A stretch of DNA of 33,452 nt. Source: Acidobacteriota bacterium. Lineage in GTDB: Bacteria; Acidobacteriota; Terriglobia; Bryobacterales; Bryobacteraceae. The translations under genes and the position numbers were made by a program. The stretch is from positions 8,001 to 41,452 of the forward strand of contig JAUQPO010000001.1 in NCBI GenBank assembly GCA_030550335.1, given 5' to 3'. The stretch's first letter is position 1, and every line of letters begins with the position of its first letter. Under the pieces are notes generated by a model. That model saw only the letters and a list, made by a program, of their open reading frames with translations, was not told the DNA's origin and ran no database searches. Positions 17,561-25,986 of the stretch are shown here, one piece after another.

Positions 17561-18673
17561 GTGATTGTCGAGACCAAGTTCGTACGGTTCGATTCACTGG
17601 AGCTCGACTGCGGGGCCACTCTGTCCCCAGTGGACGTAGCCTACGAAACTTACGGTGAACTCAACAAGGACAAAACCAACGCGGTCCTGATCCTGCACGC
17701 CTTCACCGGGGACGCCCATGCAGCCGGCATTAGCAAAGAGACCGGCAAGCTGGGCTGGTGGGACAGCATGATCGGCCCAGGCAAGGCGTTCGACACGAAC
17801 AAGTATTTCGTCATCTGTTCTAACGTCCTGGGTGGCTGTGCGGGAACTACCGGTCCCAGCTCGATCAATCCCAAGACGGGCCGCCCCTACGCGATGAGTT
17901 TCCCGGTTATCACCATCCGGGACATGGTGCGGCTTCAAAAGAAGCTGATCGACTATCTGGGAATCCCTAGGCTACTTGCGGTGGCTGGCGGCTCCATGGG
18001 CGCTATGCAAGCCCTGCAGTGGGCCGTCGACTACCCAGATATGGTGGCGGCGGCGATCCCCATCGCCGGCACTTGGCGCCACAGTGCTCAGCAGATCGCG
18101 TTCAACGAAGTGGGCCGGCAGGCCATCATGTCTGATCCCGACTGGGACGGCGGGAACTACTACGGCAAGCGGCCCCCAGCCCGCGGCCTGGCCGTAGCGC
18201 GCATGATCGGTCACATCACCTACATGAGCGATGAATCCATGCGCGAGAAGTTCGGCCGGCGACTCCGCAACAAGGACAAGCCAGGGTTCGATTTCTCGAT
18301 TGACTTCGAGGTAGAGAGTTACCTGCGTTACCGAGGTTCCAAGTTCGTCGATCGCTTCGACGCGAACTCCTACCTCTACATCACAAAGGCCATGGATTAC
18401 TTCGACATCTCCGAGGGCACCGGGCGCTTGGTCGAAGCACTGGAACCCACCAAGGCGCGGTTCCTGTTGATCAGCTTCACCTCCGACTGGCTCTACCCGA
18501 GCTACCAGTCTCAAGAGATCGTGCGCGCCCTGCAGGCCCTCAACCGCGACGTGGCCTACTGTGAGCTCACTTCTAACTACGGCCACGACGCTTTCTTGGT
18601 GGACGTGGCCGAACAAGCGGAACTGGTGCGGGGATTCCTGGCCAGCACCTACAAGCAAATCCAAAGAAGCTGA
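17561..18673 (+). CDS. metX: homoserine O-acetyltransferase
   Basis: Acetylates L-homoserine with acetyl-CoA in the first committed step of methionine synthesis, in the cytoplasm. The 370-aa alpha/beta-hydrolase shows the MetX catalytic triad: Ser145 in [10 protein letters not shown], Asp309 in TSDWLYP, and His342 in [21 protein letters not shown] near residue 88 and the lid region around 200-260 are also typical. The GTG start at 17561 is preceded by AGAGGG at 17545-17550. Some MetX homologues use succinyl-CoA; I cannot separate these by eye. metW follows after 108 bp, the arrangement well known from proteobacteria. No SAM riboswitch is seen upstream. Confidence 0.95.
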   Translation: MIVETKFVRFDSLELDCGATLSPVDVAYETYGELNKDKTNAVLILHAFTGDAHAAGISKETGKLGWWDSMIGPGKAFDTNKYFVICSNVLGGCAGTTGPSSINPKTGRPYAMSFPVITIRDMVRLQKKLIDYLGIPRLLAVAGGSMGAMQALQWAVDYPDMVAAAIPIAGTWRHSAQQIAFNEVGRQAIMSDPDWDGGNYYGKRPPARGLAVARMIGHITYMSDESMREKFGRRLRNKDKPGFDFSIDFEVESYLRYRGSKFVDRFDANSYLYITKAMDYFDISEGTGRLVEALEPTKARFLLISFTSDWLYPSYQSQEIVRALQALNRDVAYCELTSNYGHDAFLVDVAEQAELVRGFLASTYKQIQRS

Positions 18674-18781
18674 GTTTGGCACCATTGGGGAACGTCAGTT
18701 TCCCACTCGCCATGAGACTAGAGGTGCAACCTCCTGCGGCGAGTTAACATCTGAATCGATAAGGCACGGAGAGAGCAAGAG

Positions 18782-19456
18782 GTGGGGACTACACTAACCA
18801 AGCCGCAGACGGCAAAGCCCGAAACGCCTGCAGCTGAGCCCCAACGACACCTCGGTCCTTTCGTCCGCCAGATTCTGGGGCGTAGCGATTACGCGATCAT
18901 CAGCGAGCTGATCCCACCGGGAAGCCGCGTGCTGGACCTGGGTTGCGGTGATGGAGAGCTGCTTGAATGGCTCATCGAACATAAGAACGTCATAGCGCGG
19001 GGAATCGAGATCGACAGCGCCAAGGTCCAGCGCGCGATCGCTCGCGGAGTCTCGGTGTTCCAGGGCGACATCGACGAAGGGTTGACCGATTACCCCGACC
19101 AAGTGTTTGACTACGTCATACTGAGCCAGACACTCCAGGAAACCAGACGGCCTCTCAAAGTTCTTCGCGAGATGCTCCGGGTCGGCCGCCATGGTATCGT
19201 GGCCTTCCCCAATTTCGGCCACTGGAGCGTCCGGCTTTCCCACCTATTCAGTGGCCGGGCACCTCGCACCAAACTGTTCCCCCACGCTTGGTACGATTCG
19301 CCCAACATTCACTTCCTCACCATCAAGGACTTCGAAGACTTGTGCAAGCAGGAGGGTTGGACCATTGAACGCCGCATTTGCTTAGCGGGCAATCACACCG
19401 TACCGCTTCTCGCCAACCTGTTGGCCGAGGTAGCGGTGTTTATGATCCGCAAATGA
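18782..19456 (+). CDS. metW: methionine biosynthesis protein MetW
   Basis: MetW is a methyltransferase-fold protein found beside metX and thought to activate or partner MetX. The 224-aa product has the SAM-binding-type loop VLDLGCGDGELLEWL (about 50-64), then FDYVILSQTLQETRRP, GIVAFPNFGHWSVR, and HAWYDSPNIHFLTIKDFEDLC, all standard for MetW. The first 20 residues are Pro/Thr/Lys-rich and not part of the fold. The GTG start at 18782 has GGAGAG at 18768-18773. It is very likely in one operon with metX. Confidence 0.93.
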   Translation: MGTTLTKPQTAKPETPAAEPQRHLGPFVRQILGRSDYAIISELIPPGSRVLDLGCGDGELLEWLIEHKNVIARGIEIDSAKVQRAIARGVSVFQGDIDEGLTDYPDQVFDYVILSQTLQETRRPLKVLREMLRVGRHGIVAFPNFGHWSVRLSHLFSGRAPRTKLFPHAWYDSPNIHFLTIKDFEDLCKQEGWTIERRICLAGNHTVPLLANLLAEVAVFMIRK

Positions 19457-19776
19457 AGAGTGGGCCTTATTGGCTCGCGCTTCCTCACTAGGCCGGATCC
19501 GCGCAGCGGCCTGGTCAGCAACCACGCCCAGCACAAGCTGCCGACCGCTCAGCCGCCGAACAGCAAACTCTTGAGCGAACCGCCCACTCTCCTTCAGCCT
19601 TTGCTTGCGCCCGAATGACCCACAGCCCTAGCCAGCGATCGGCTAGCCGCTAAGCCAAGATCAGCCCTTAAGAGAAGCCCGCGCCACCTCTGCCCATTCG
19701 CCGTGCTCTCACACCAGTCGACGGCTTAGCCACTCCCTAAGACGAAAGGCTGGAATCCTCCCTCGAAACTAGTCGG
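19457..19776. other. intergenic region between convergent genes
   Basis: About 320 bp. It contains short inverted pieces such as TAGCC...GGCTA near 19635-19653, but no convincing terminator, gene or RNA. Confidence 0.5.
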
Positions 19777-20520
19777 TTAGATCTCCAGTTTGCCCCGATA
19801 AACCATGTCCGCCAGCTTGAACTTGGTGCGGATCGTTCGCTCTGGCAACCGGATCACCACATCGATCTCTTTGTCTTCGGGCTTGATATCGTAGCCACCA
19901 TTGGCCCCTTTGGGGAACGCCAGGTACACTTCCACGGTGCGCTCCGCCCGGCGAGCCTGCACCTGGACTGGATGCAGCGCCTCACGGCCCTTGATCCGTA
20001 ACTCGGCGCGCTCCTTCAAGGCCTCCAGATCCTGTCCGACCCAGCGGCCAGGCAACCCGGTGACGGCCAGCAAATAATAAGTTTCCTCACGTTCCAATAG
20101 CTGACGGGCCTCGGCACCGGTCGCCGCCTCCTCCCCAAACCGGATCCGTGCGATGGCTTGCTTGACCGGCAGAGCGCTTACCCAACGAAGCTGCACCGAG
20201 ACGGTCGGCAGCGGCTGTCCGGCCACGCCCTCGCCACCCATGCTCCGTGGGGCGCCTGCACCTTCCTCAAAACCGCCGCCACCCATACCACCGCCTCCAC
20301 CCGGCGTACGCATCCGGCCACCACCTTCTCCAGGTCCACCACTGGGGATTCCCAGCGGAACTTCGACAGTGCGGGCCCACGGAGAGGAAGTGAGCATTTT
20401 GCGGACCTCTTTCTCAGTCCACTGGGTGAATTCCTTTTCCTTCCAAAAGTCAGCGGCCAGTAGCGCGCTGGCTACCCATAGCCCAAGGGCCAGCCCGCAG
20501 AGTGCTTTGTTCCACTTCAT
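19777..20520 (-). CDS. secreted Gly-rich protein of unknown function
   Basis: A 247-aa exported protein. A signal peptide (about 1-22, ending LLA) is followed by FWKEKEFTQWTEKEVRKML and SPWA, a pattern I associate with conserved hypothetical secreted proteins of Acidobacteria. Next comes a Gly/Met/Arg low-complexity segment (about 60-100) and a beta-rich C-terminal domain (VQLRWVSALPVKQAI ... IDVVIRLPERTIRTKFKLADM). The frame is open to 20655, but GGGAGG, five bases before the ATG at 20520, and a promoter at 20649-20678 support the shorter form. The function is not known. Confidence 0.78.
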   Translation of the reverse strand: MKWNKALCGLALGLWVASALLAADFWKEKEFTQWTEKEVRKMLTSSPWARTVEVPLGIPSGGPGEGGGRMRTPGGGGGMGGGGFEEGAGAPRSMGGEGVAGQPLPTVSVQLRWVSALPVKQAIARIRFGEEAATGAEARQLLEREETYYLLAVTGLPGRWVGQDLEALKERAELRIKGREALHPVQVQARRAERTVEVYLAFPKGANGGYDIKPEDKEIDVVIRLPERTIRTKFKLADMVYRGKLEI

Positions 20521-20855
20521 GACATCCTCCCGTCCCTGCTGGCGACTGCGTTCCCCCGCAAGTACCACGAGGCCACGCCCGGCTACCGCCCTCGTAGGCT
20601 CCACCCCGGTACTGCCGCTCGGGAGCTCGCACTCGGCAGGGACACCACATGACACGATTTCAAGCTTACATTTGTCAACGCGCCAGGTTCGACTCTAGCG
20701 CCCCGACCCAGGATCTGGCTTTTGCAGTCGCCACGGGTCCATTCTTTCCGCACCCTGGCCGGGCAAGCAGCTGCGGGCAGAGACTTGGGTCGGCATACCA
20801 CGTCTCTACCCCGCGTGTGCAGCCGGTCTCATCGCAGCTCGACTAACCAGAAAGC
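20521..20855. other. intergenic region before the Gly-rich protein gene
   Basis: About 335 bp between two minus-strand genes. Its lower part is the predicted leader and promoter of the Gly-rich protein gene. The rest, to the stop of the oxidoreductase gene, shows no gene or clear terminator. Confidence 0.5.
20649..20678 (-). promoter_or_regulatory. sigma70-type promoter for the Gly-rich secreted protein
   Basis: On the minus strand, a perfect TTGACA (20678-20673), an 18-bp spacer and TGTCAT (20654-20649). It predicts a start of transcription near 20642 and a leader of about 120 bases before the ATG at 20520, which argues against the longer reading frame. Confidence 0.5.
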
Positions 20856-22391
20856 CTAGAGTTCCCAACCTTCCCGTCTTGGTGGCTGCAACAATTGCTT
20901 GGCAGAGTCGTGACCGGGAACTGCAAACCGCGCCGGATCCCAACGGATTCTTCCTCCAGCCCGAAGCGCCACGTTGCCGAGCAGAATGGTCTCCGTCACT
21001 TTTGCCGTGAAAATGAAATTCGCTCCGCAAGGCTCCTTTGCTCCTTTGCAAGCGTTCAGCCATTCCCGCTCGTTTCCCGGCGAGCGGGGCAGGGTCTTAG
21101 GTGGTGGGGTGAATGATTTCATGCGAGCTTCGGGCAACAAGCGTGGGTTCCGTCCGTGGAACTGGCACAAGATCTTGCCCTCATCGCCGACGAACAGCAG
21201 ACCCTCTTCTGGCATGGGCTTGCCTTCGAGCTCTTCGATGTAAGGCGGCTTGAGTCCGCCGTCATACCAGTGGATCTCCACGGGAGGCATGTCGCCACGG
21301 GCCCCGAATTTCCAGCGCATCAGACAGGCTTTTGGATAGCTTTCCTCGTAAAGCTCGGTGGAGCTGGCTTCGACCACCTCGGGGGCTTCCAGCCGGAGGA
21401 CTCGGAAGATCGTGTCGAAGCTGTAGCAGCCCATGTCGCCAATAGCGCCGCTTCCGAAGTCGTACCAACCCCGCCAGTTGAAAGGCAGGTAGACGGGATG
21501 GTAAGGACGCCAAGGCGCGGGCCCAAGCCACAAGTCCCAGTTCAAACCTTCCGGCACCGGTGGCGTCTCCGTCGGCCGGTCCAAGCCTTGCGGCCAATAA
21601 GGTCGAGCCGACCAATTCACCACCAGCCGCACTTTTCCAATCGCCCCGGCCCAGATCCACTCGCACAGCAGCCGGGTGTCTTCCGACGCCTGGTTGCCCA
21701 CAGCCACTTGAGTCGCTACGCCGGTCTCGCGTGCCACTTCTGCCATCCGCCGGGCCTCCCAGACGTTTTGGGTCATCGGCTTCTGGCAGAAGACATGTTT
21801 GCCCTTGCGCATGGCAGCGATCGACACCGCCGCATGCAGGTGATCGGTGGTGCCCACCACTACAGCATCGACGTCGGATTCCTTCTCCAGCAGCTCCCGG
21901 AAATCTTCGTACGCTTTGCATCCATCGTAGTTACCGGAACGTGTTTGCAACCCGTAGTAAGCGTTGACGATCTTCTGGCAAGGCTCCCGGCCCGCTACCC
22001 CCGCTGTGGCCACCAGCCGACGGGTCAGCTGGATCTTGCGGTCCGTGCTCAATGCCCGGATCCAAGGTTCATCGCGGCCCCCGAGCAGCTTCGACACGCG
22101 GCTAGCAAATTCATTGGGGCTCCATTGCGGGTAGTCGTCACTTGAGCGGTTCGGATCGCAAACGGCCACGGCCTGAACATCCGGCTGGGTCAAGAAATCC
22201 AGCATCACCCGCAGTCCCTGTGAGCCCGTGCCGATGAACGCAATGTTGATCTTGTCGCTGGGCGCCACATAGCCAGCTCCACCCAGTACGCGGCGAGGAA
22301 CGATCGTGAATGCCCCGAGAGAACCCAACACAAACTCGCGCCGCCCGAGCTGGCTTGACATCCGGTTTGGAGTACCATTCTGCGGTTGCAT
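20856..22391 (-). CDS. Tat-exported Gfo/Idh/MocA family oxidoreductase
   Basis: A 511-aa NAD(P)-dependent sugar dehydrogenase-like protein. The Tat signal is GRREFVLGSLGAF (about 16-28). The Rossmann fold begins at INIAFIGTGSQG, continues to VDAVVVGTTDHLHA, and has the family motif HVFCQKPMTQN, where the Lys-Pro pair is part of the active site. The substrate-binding region includes WNLDLWLGPAPWRPYHP-like residues and GSGAIGDMGCYSFD. Exported members are common in Acidobacteria and Planctomycetes and are assumed to act on oxidised or rare sugars; the substrate is unknown. The frame is open to 22841, but a promoter at 22411-22439 and GGGTGGTGG before 22391 favour this start; 22361 is the alternative. 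Confidence 0.9.
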   Translation of the reverse strand: MQPQNGTPNRMSSQLGRREFVLGSLGAFTIVPRRVLGGAGYVAPSDKINIAFIGTGSQGLRVMLDFLTQPDVQAVAVCDPNRSSDDYPQWSPNEFASRVSKLLGGRDEPWIRALSTDRKIQLTRRLVATAGVAGREPCQKIVNAYYGLQTRSGNYDGCKAYEDFRELLEKESDVDAVVVGTTDHLHAAVSIAAMRKGKHVFCQKPMTQNVWEARRMAEVARETGVATQVAVGNQASEDTRLLCEWIWAGAIGKVRLVVNWSARPYWPQGLDRPTETPPVPEGLNWDLWLGPAPWRPYHPVYLPFNWRGWYDFGSGAIGDMGCYSFDTIFRVLRLEAPEVVEASSTELYEESYPKACLMRWKFGARGDMPPVEIHWYDGGLKPPYIEELEGKPMPEEGLLFVGDEGKILCQFHGRNPRLLPEARMKSFTPPPKTLPRSPGNEREWLNACKGAKEPCGANFIFTAKVTETILLGNVALRAGGRIRWDPARFAVPGHDSAKQLLQPPRREGWEL

Positions 22392-22410
22392 AGCCACCAC
22401 CCGGCAGCTG

Positions 22411-22439
22411 ATCTTATTGCAGTGGGAGCCGCTATGCAA
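22411..22439 (-). promoter_or_regulatory. candidate promoter of the Gfo/Idh gene
   Basis: Minus strand: TTGCAT (22439-22434), a 17-bp spacer and TAAGAT (22416-22411). It predicts transcription starting near 22404, just ahead of the ATG at 22391, with a very short leader. Confidence 0.4.
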
Positions 22440-23179
22440 CCCGGGCCCTTCTCGCTCCGCTGTCCTCTGTCTGGCTGCGAACGCACTACAGCCCACTGCC
22501 GCGCGTCCACCGACATGCCTCAGCGAGGAGCGTGATGTTGATTCCACTGTGGCAGCTCTGTGCACGCCCAATGGACGGCCCGTCTCGCACCACACGCACC
22601 CCACCGCCTGAGCTGCGATGGCTACGATGGGGTACTCTAATCCCCGACTGCAAAAAAGGAGCGCGCGAGCAGAGGGCGGCACAGGACGCGATGCGAGGGT
22701 GTCTTCGCCGCAGCCCTCCGGCGTTCCTTCTCGTGGGTCTCGTCGTCCACTGGCTCCCCTAGGTCCAGCGCTCCCTAAGCCGCCCCGAAAAATGGGAAAT
22801 TGGCGCCGTCGTCCAAGGACTGGTGGGTGAAAGCCATCCAAGGTGGAACGCCAACTACGGTGATTCGCAGTGACGGCGCTGACTGCCTGAGCATACCGAC
22901 CGGAGCTAGGCGCTCTGCAATGTCCTTGCCGATGAAAGCAATTTGCGGAGGTTATCCGTCTCAGAGCTCAGTGGTTCGAGACCCTGGGATTGGACGGACC
23001 CGGCCAAGCAGCGAACAATAAACGCACTGCAAGTCGCACGCTGCTCTGCTCAGCCTGAGCGCTCACCTCATTGAGCGATCAACCCAGGGCGGTGACCCAG
23101 CCAGGCGCAGAACCACGGGATGCGGCCAAACTCCTAACTCGTATAGCACCGGTCCGCCAGCGAGCCTAGGCTGGCCACG

Positions 23180-23185
23180 TATACT
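23180..23185 (+). promoter_or_regulatory. -10 element, possible leaderless start
   Basis: TATACT (23180-23185) lies eight bases before the ATG at 23194, so transcription would begin within a few bases of the start codon. No Shine-Dalgarno sequence precedes the ATG, in line with a leaderless mRNA. No clear -35 is seen. Confidence 0.4.
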
Positions 23186-23193
23186 AATGGCCT

Positions 23194-23781
23194 ATGAAAG
23201 TCGTGGCCTTTAACGGCAGTCCCCGCGAAAACGGTAACACCGCCATATTGCTCCGGTGCGTGCTGGAAGAGCTGGAAAAAGCCGGGATCGAAACGGAATT
23301 CGTCCAAATTGGCGGCCGATACATTCACGGCTGCATCGCTTGCGAGGAATGCAGGCGTAACAAGGACGGTCGCTGCGCCCAGACCGACGATCCTGTCAAT
23401 GACTGGATCGAGAAAATCCTCGCCGCCCAAGGCGTGCTTCTGGGCTCGCCGACGTACTTTGCGGACGTCACGCCCGAAATGAAAGCCTTCATTGACCGCA
23501 CCGGATACGTAGCCAGAGCAAATGACAGGATGTTCCGCCACAAGGTGGGAGCTGCGGTCGTTGCCGTACGCCGCGCTGGGGCGATTCACGCGTTAGACAC
23601 CTTGATCCATTACTTCCTCATCAACGAGATGATCGTCCCGGGGTCGAGTTACTGGGCCCTAGCCATCGGTCGAGAAAAGGGCGAAGTGGAGCATGACAAA
23701 GAGGGCCTGGAGACCATGAAGACACTAGGTAGGAACATGGCGTGGTTGCTTGGGCGCCTTTACGGTTCGCGGGCTGAGTAG
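23194..23781 (+). CDS. NAD(P)H-dependent FMN reductase / iron-sulfur-flavoprotein-like
   Basis: A 195-aa cytoplasmic flavodoxin-fold protein. The FMN phosphate loop is FNGSPRENGNTAILL (6-20) and the second flavin loop is GSPTYFADVTPEMKAFIDR (about 84-102). Between them lies a Cys cluster, Cys47-x2-Cys50-x2-Cys53-x7-Cys61, which matches the compact motif that binds a 4Fe-4S cluster in archaeal iron-sulfur flavoproteins; many relatives with the motif are annotated only as NADPH-dependent FMN reductases. The role is electron transfer or reduction of an unknown substrate. It is monocistronic, with the cassette of 24109 starting 327 bp downstream. Confidence 0.88.
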   Translation: MKVVAFNGSPRENGNTAILLRCVLEELEKAGIETEFVQIGGRYIHGCIACEECRRNKDGRCAQTDDPVNDWIEKILAAQGVLLGSPTYFADVTPEMKAFIDRTGYVARANDRMFRHKVGAAVVAVRRAGAIHALDTLIHYFLINEMIVPGSSYWALAIGREKGEVEHDKEGLETMKTLGRNMAWLLGRLYGSRAE

Positions 23782-23892
23782 GGCGGGACAGCGGACGCAG
23801 CGCGTGCAATCTCTCCTGCTGGCCCAGTGCGTGGCCAGACCCAAAGGTCGCGAACACACTCCAAGGACGGGTGGGTTCCTGGTGTCGGTTCG

Positions 23893-23914
23893 GCCTGCTT
23901 TGAGGGAAGCAGGC
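23893..23914 (+). terminator. hairpin after the FMN protein gene
   Basis: GCCTGCTT, the 6-base loop TGAGGG, then AAGCAGGC: a perfect 8-bp stem about 110 bp after the stop. T-rich stretches follow only after 16 bases or more, so it is a weak terminator candidate that may separate this gene from the radical SAM cassette. Confidence 0.35.
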
Positions 23915-24028
23915 TCAGGGCTGTGTCATTTTGCGCTTTTGCAAGCATGCCGGGATCTGGCGACGCGTGAGGTGCCTCAAAAAGTGCGGGTAAAGACGAG
24001 GGATTTTTCTTTATCTAGGCCCTTTTTG

Positions 24029-24057
24029 TTGACTCGCTGGGGTGAATGTGTTAGCAT
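24029..24057 (+). promoter_or_regulatory. sigma70-type promoter of the radical SAM cassette
   Basis: TTGACT (24029-24034), exactly 17 bp, then TAGCAT (24052-24057), downstream of an AT-rich patch. The -35 matches 5 of 6 and the -10 4 of 6 consensus bases. It predicts a start of transcription near 24064 and a leader of about 45 bases. Confidence 0.6.
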
Positions 24058-24108
24058 GGGGCGAAATCAAGAGAGGGGCAGTGAGCTGGAGTTAACGACG
24101 GAGGGGGC

Positions 24109-25584
24109 GTGCTCAGATTCAGCAGCTATTCCATCCTTTCTTTTCCGCTCTCAGACGGTAGCTACGCCTTGCTGAACGGCATCAGCGGCGCGCTGGACTG
24201 GATCCCGCAATGGCTAGGCGCTCGTTTGGAGAACGTCCTGGCTAGTCGCGATGCTCAGGCTGAGTCGGAACTTGTACAAGCGCTCGATGCAGCTACACTT
24301 GACTCTTTTCGCGAACGCGGGCATCTCACGACTCTTTCTCCTGACCAAGAGAGGGAACAGGTGTGCGCGATCGCAGCAGCGCTACATGACGCAGCAGCGA
24401 AGAGGCCGTCGTTTTTGATCGTGCCCAATCTCGACTGCAATTACCGGTGCACGTACTGCTTTGAACGTCCGCTGCAGAACTCCCTGTACCAGATCCACCT
24501 GGCCGCAGCTTCGCCGTCCTCACCACGCAAGGTGGTCATGACCCGCGACCAAGTAGACGCCGCTTACCGGGCCATCGTGCAGCTGCAGCGGCAGGCGACC
24601 GGCTCCACTGGAGGCCAGCTGATACTGTACGGTGGCGAGCCCTTGGACCGCGAGATCAAGGCAGTGGTCAGCTACATCGTCTCGCGCGGCCTCCAACACG
24701 GCTACTCATTTGCCGCAGTGACCAACGGCCACGACCTGGACGCGTACTTGGGTTTGCTCGGCCCAGGACTCATTGAGCAGCTTCAGATCACTTTCGACGG
24801 TCCGAAACCGATCCACGATCGCCGGCGCATCCATCGTGGGCACGAATCTTCCTTCGAAAAAATCGTGGCCAACATCGACCGGGTCCTGAGCGAGACAGAA
24901 GCCGAGGTCCAACTACGTGTCCACCTAGCGCCCGAAACTCTGGCTAATTTCTGCGAGGTGTTGGAATTTTTCCGGAGCCGTGGCTGGACGGACCATCCTC
25001 GCGTGGTGATTTATGGGAGCACATTGTACGCCAAAAATAGCGAGGGCAAGGTTCGTAGTACTGTCCCCAACGACCACCTGGCTCGGGAACTATCGGCCTT
25101 CACCAGACGTTACCAGAACGTCTACAGCTGTCCTTCGGAGTTCCACGCCACGGTGGCGCTCCGTCCGGTGTTTACCGACGGGACTCGATTCGAATTGCGA
25201 GGCGTCTATTGCAGCGCCAACACTGCCTCGTACATCTTCGCGCCCGATGGGGCGGTGTATAGCTGTTGGGAATCGGTCGGCCAAGATTGCAGCCGCATAG
25301 GGACCTACGATGGTCCGGAAGGTCTGGTGATCGACCTGGAGCAAGCCACCAGATGGTTCCATCGCTCCATAGCCACGCTGGAAGAGTGCCAGCGTTGCGC
25401 CTACGCGCTGGCCTGCGGAGGGGGCTGCGCTCAGTACGCCGAGTACAACACCGGGTCTCTCTACAAGCCTTTCTGTGACCACTTCCAACAGGTCTTCCGC
25501 CACACGCTCGCCGAAAACCTGGAGCTCTTCCTGCAAACGGGGCGCTCGAAGCTGGGCTCCCCGAAAGCGGTAGTCCGTGAGTAG
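24109..25584 (+). CDS. radical SAM/SPASM peptide-maturase-like protein
   Basis: A 491-aa radical SAM enzyme, likely to modify a peptide or protein. The N-terminal segment (SYSILSFPLSDGSYALLNGISGALD) resembles the leader- or substrate-facing extension of peptide maturases. The SAM-cluster motif is Cys110-x3-Cys114-x2-Cys117 and the GGEP SAM-binding motif is at 175-178. The C-terminal SPASM domain is textbook: Cys368-x12-Gly381-x4-Cys386, then Cys427-x2-Cys430-x5-Cys436-x3-Cys440, and Cys456, for auxiliary Fe-S clusters. The reaction (thioether, C-C link, epimerisation or other) cannot be told from sequence. The GTG start at 24109 has GGAGG just upstream. The next gene begins 21 bp later. anSME-type sulfatase maturation is less likely because no sulfatase is near. 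Confidence 0.9.
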   Translation: MLRFSSYSILSFPLSDGSYALLNGISGALDWIPQWLGARLENVLASRDAQAESELVQALDAATLDSFRERGHLTTLSPDQEREQVCAIAAALHDAAAKRPSFLIVPNLDCNYRCTYCFERPLQNSLYQIHLAAASPSSPRKVVMTRDQVDAAYRAIVQLQRQATGSTGGQLILYGGEPLDREIKAVVSYIVSRGLQHGYSFAAVTNGHDLDAYLGLLGPGLIEQLQITFDGPKPIHDRRRIHRGHESSFEKIVANIDRVLSETEAEVQLRVHLAPETLANFCEVLEFFRSRGWTDHPRVVIYGSTLYAKNSEGKVRSTVPNDHLARELSAFTRRYQNVYSCPSEFHATVALRPVFTDGTRFELRGVYCSANTASYIFAPDGAVYSCWESVGQDCSRIGTYDGPEGLVIDLEQATRWFHRSIATLEECQRCAYALACGGGCAQYAEYNTGSLYKPFCDHFQQVFRHTLAENLELFLQTGRSKLGSPKAVVRE

Positions 25585-25605
25585 ATCAGCCAAAGGAGGG
25601 TGAAA

Positions 25606-25986
25606 ATGGCAGACAAACCTGAACGTCGAGACTTTCTCAAGGCTACTCTCGCCGCTGGCCTTGCGGCGCCTGCGGCTGCCCAAGTGAGCGCTGGGCGACC
25701 CAGAGCGATCAACCCGCAAGCCAAGGCGGTGATGCCAAACGGGGAGGTCCTGACTCGAGAGCAAATTTTAGAGCGGCTCGGCCTGGACGCGAAAACGCCC
25801 CCGGATGCCTGGCTAGTCATCGTCGCGTGCGGCTCCAACGCAGCTGCTCTGGGAATGGACCGGCTTCGGCAGCTCGTCCGGGACAAGAAGATTAACTTGC
25901 AACAGCTGGATCCAGAGGTGCGGGATCAGCTTGAGCGGTCTTTCAAGTTCGAAAGAACTCCTGCTGAGCGGCCTCGGCCCCAGTGA
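25606..25986 (+). CDS. small Tat-signal protein, candidate substrate of the radical SAM enzyme
   Basis: A 126-aa protein I do not recognise as a named family. It has a Tat signal (RRDFLKATLAAGLAAPAAAQ, 7-26) followed by a short mature part. That part contains NGEVLTREQILERLGLD (about 45-61), a hydrophobic strand WLVIVACGSNAAALG (69-83) with the only Cys (Cys75), and a charged C-terminal helix (LRQLVRDKK ... RDQLERSFKF). Its size, the position directly after a SPASM enzyme and the overlap with the next gene make it a candidate precursor or client protein; this is inference. AAGGAGG at 25593-25599 fixes the ATG at 25606. It overlaps the next gene by GTGA, so the two are translationally coupled. 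Confidence 0.75.
   Translation: MADKPERRDFLKATLAAGLAAPAAAQVSAGRPRAINPQAKAVMPNGEVLTREQILERLGLDAKTPPDAWLVIVACGSNAAALGMDRLRQLVRDKKINLQQLDPEVRDQLERSFKFERTPAERPRPQ

Larger units (their letters stand above)
22392..23193. other. long gene-free region between divergent genes
   Basis: About 800 bp between the Gfo/Idh gene (minus) and the FMN protein gene (plus). Apart from the two promoters at its ends, I see no protein-like frame and no recognisable RNA. Short dyads occur near 23050-23085 (for example TGAGCGCTCA). Confidence 0.5.
23782..24108. other. intergenic region before the radical SAM cassette
   Basis: About 330 bp. It carries the hairpin at 23893-23914, an AT-rich patch (24000-24030) and a good promoter at 24029-24057. 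No gene was seen in it. Confidence 0.55.

Noticed and set aside
20521-20655. N-terminal extension of the Gly-rich secreted protein
   Set aside because: It would hide the signal peptide; GGAGG and the promoter support the ATG at 20520.
21156-22145. 329-aa plus-strand reading frame
   Set aside because: Antisense shadow of the Gfo/Idh oxidoreductase; no ribosome site and no recognisable motif.
22392-22841. 150-residue N-terminal extension of the Gfo/Idh protein
   Set aside because: It would bury the Tat signal in the middle of the protein, and a promoter lies inside it.
22960-23000. tRNA-like GGTTCGAGACC segment
   Set aside because: It resembles a T-loop, but the flanking 5-base stems do not pair and no acceptor, D or anticodon arm can be built.
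15958-23193. CTAG-rich intergenic DNA as a dispersed repeat family
   Set aside because: The tetramer is only mildly above expectation in the gaps, and the longer shared words are about 9-11 bases, compatible with chance.
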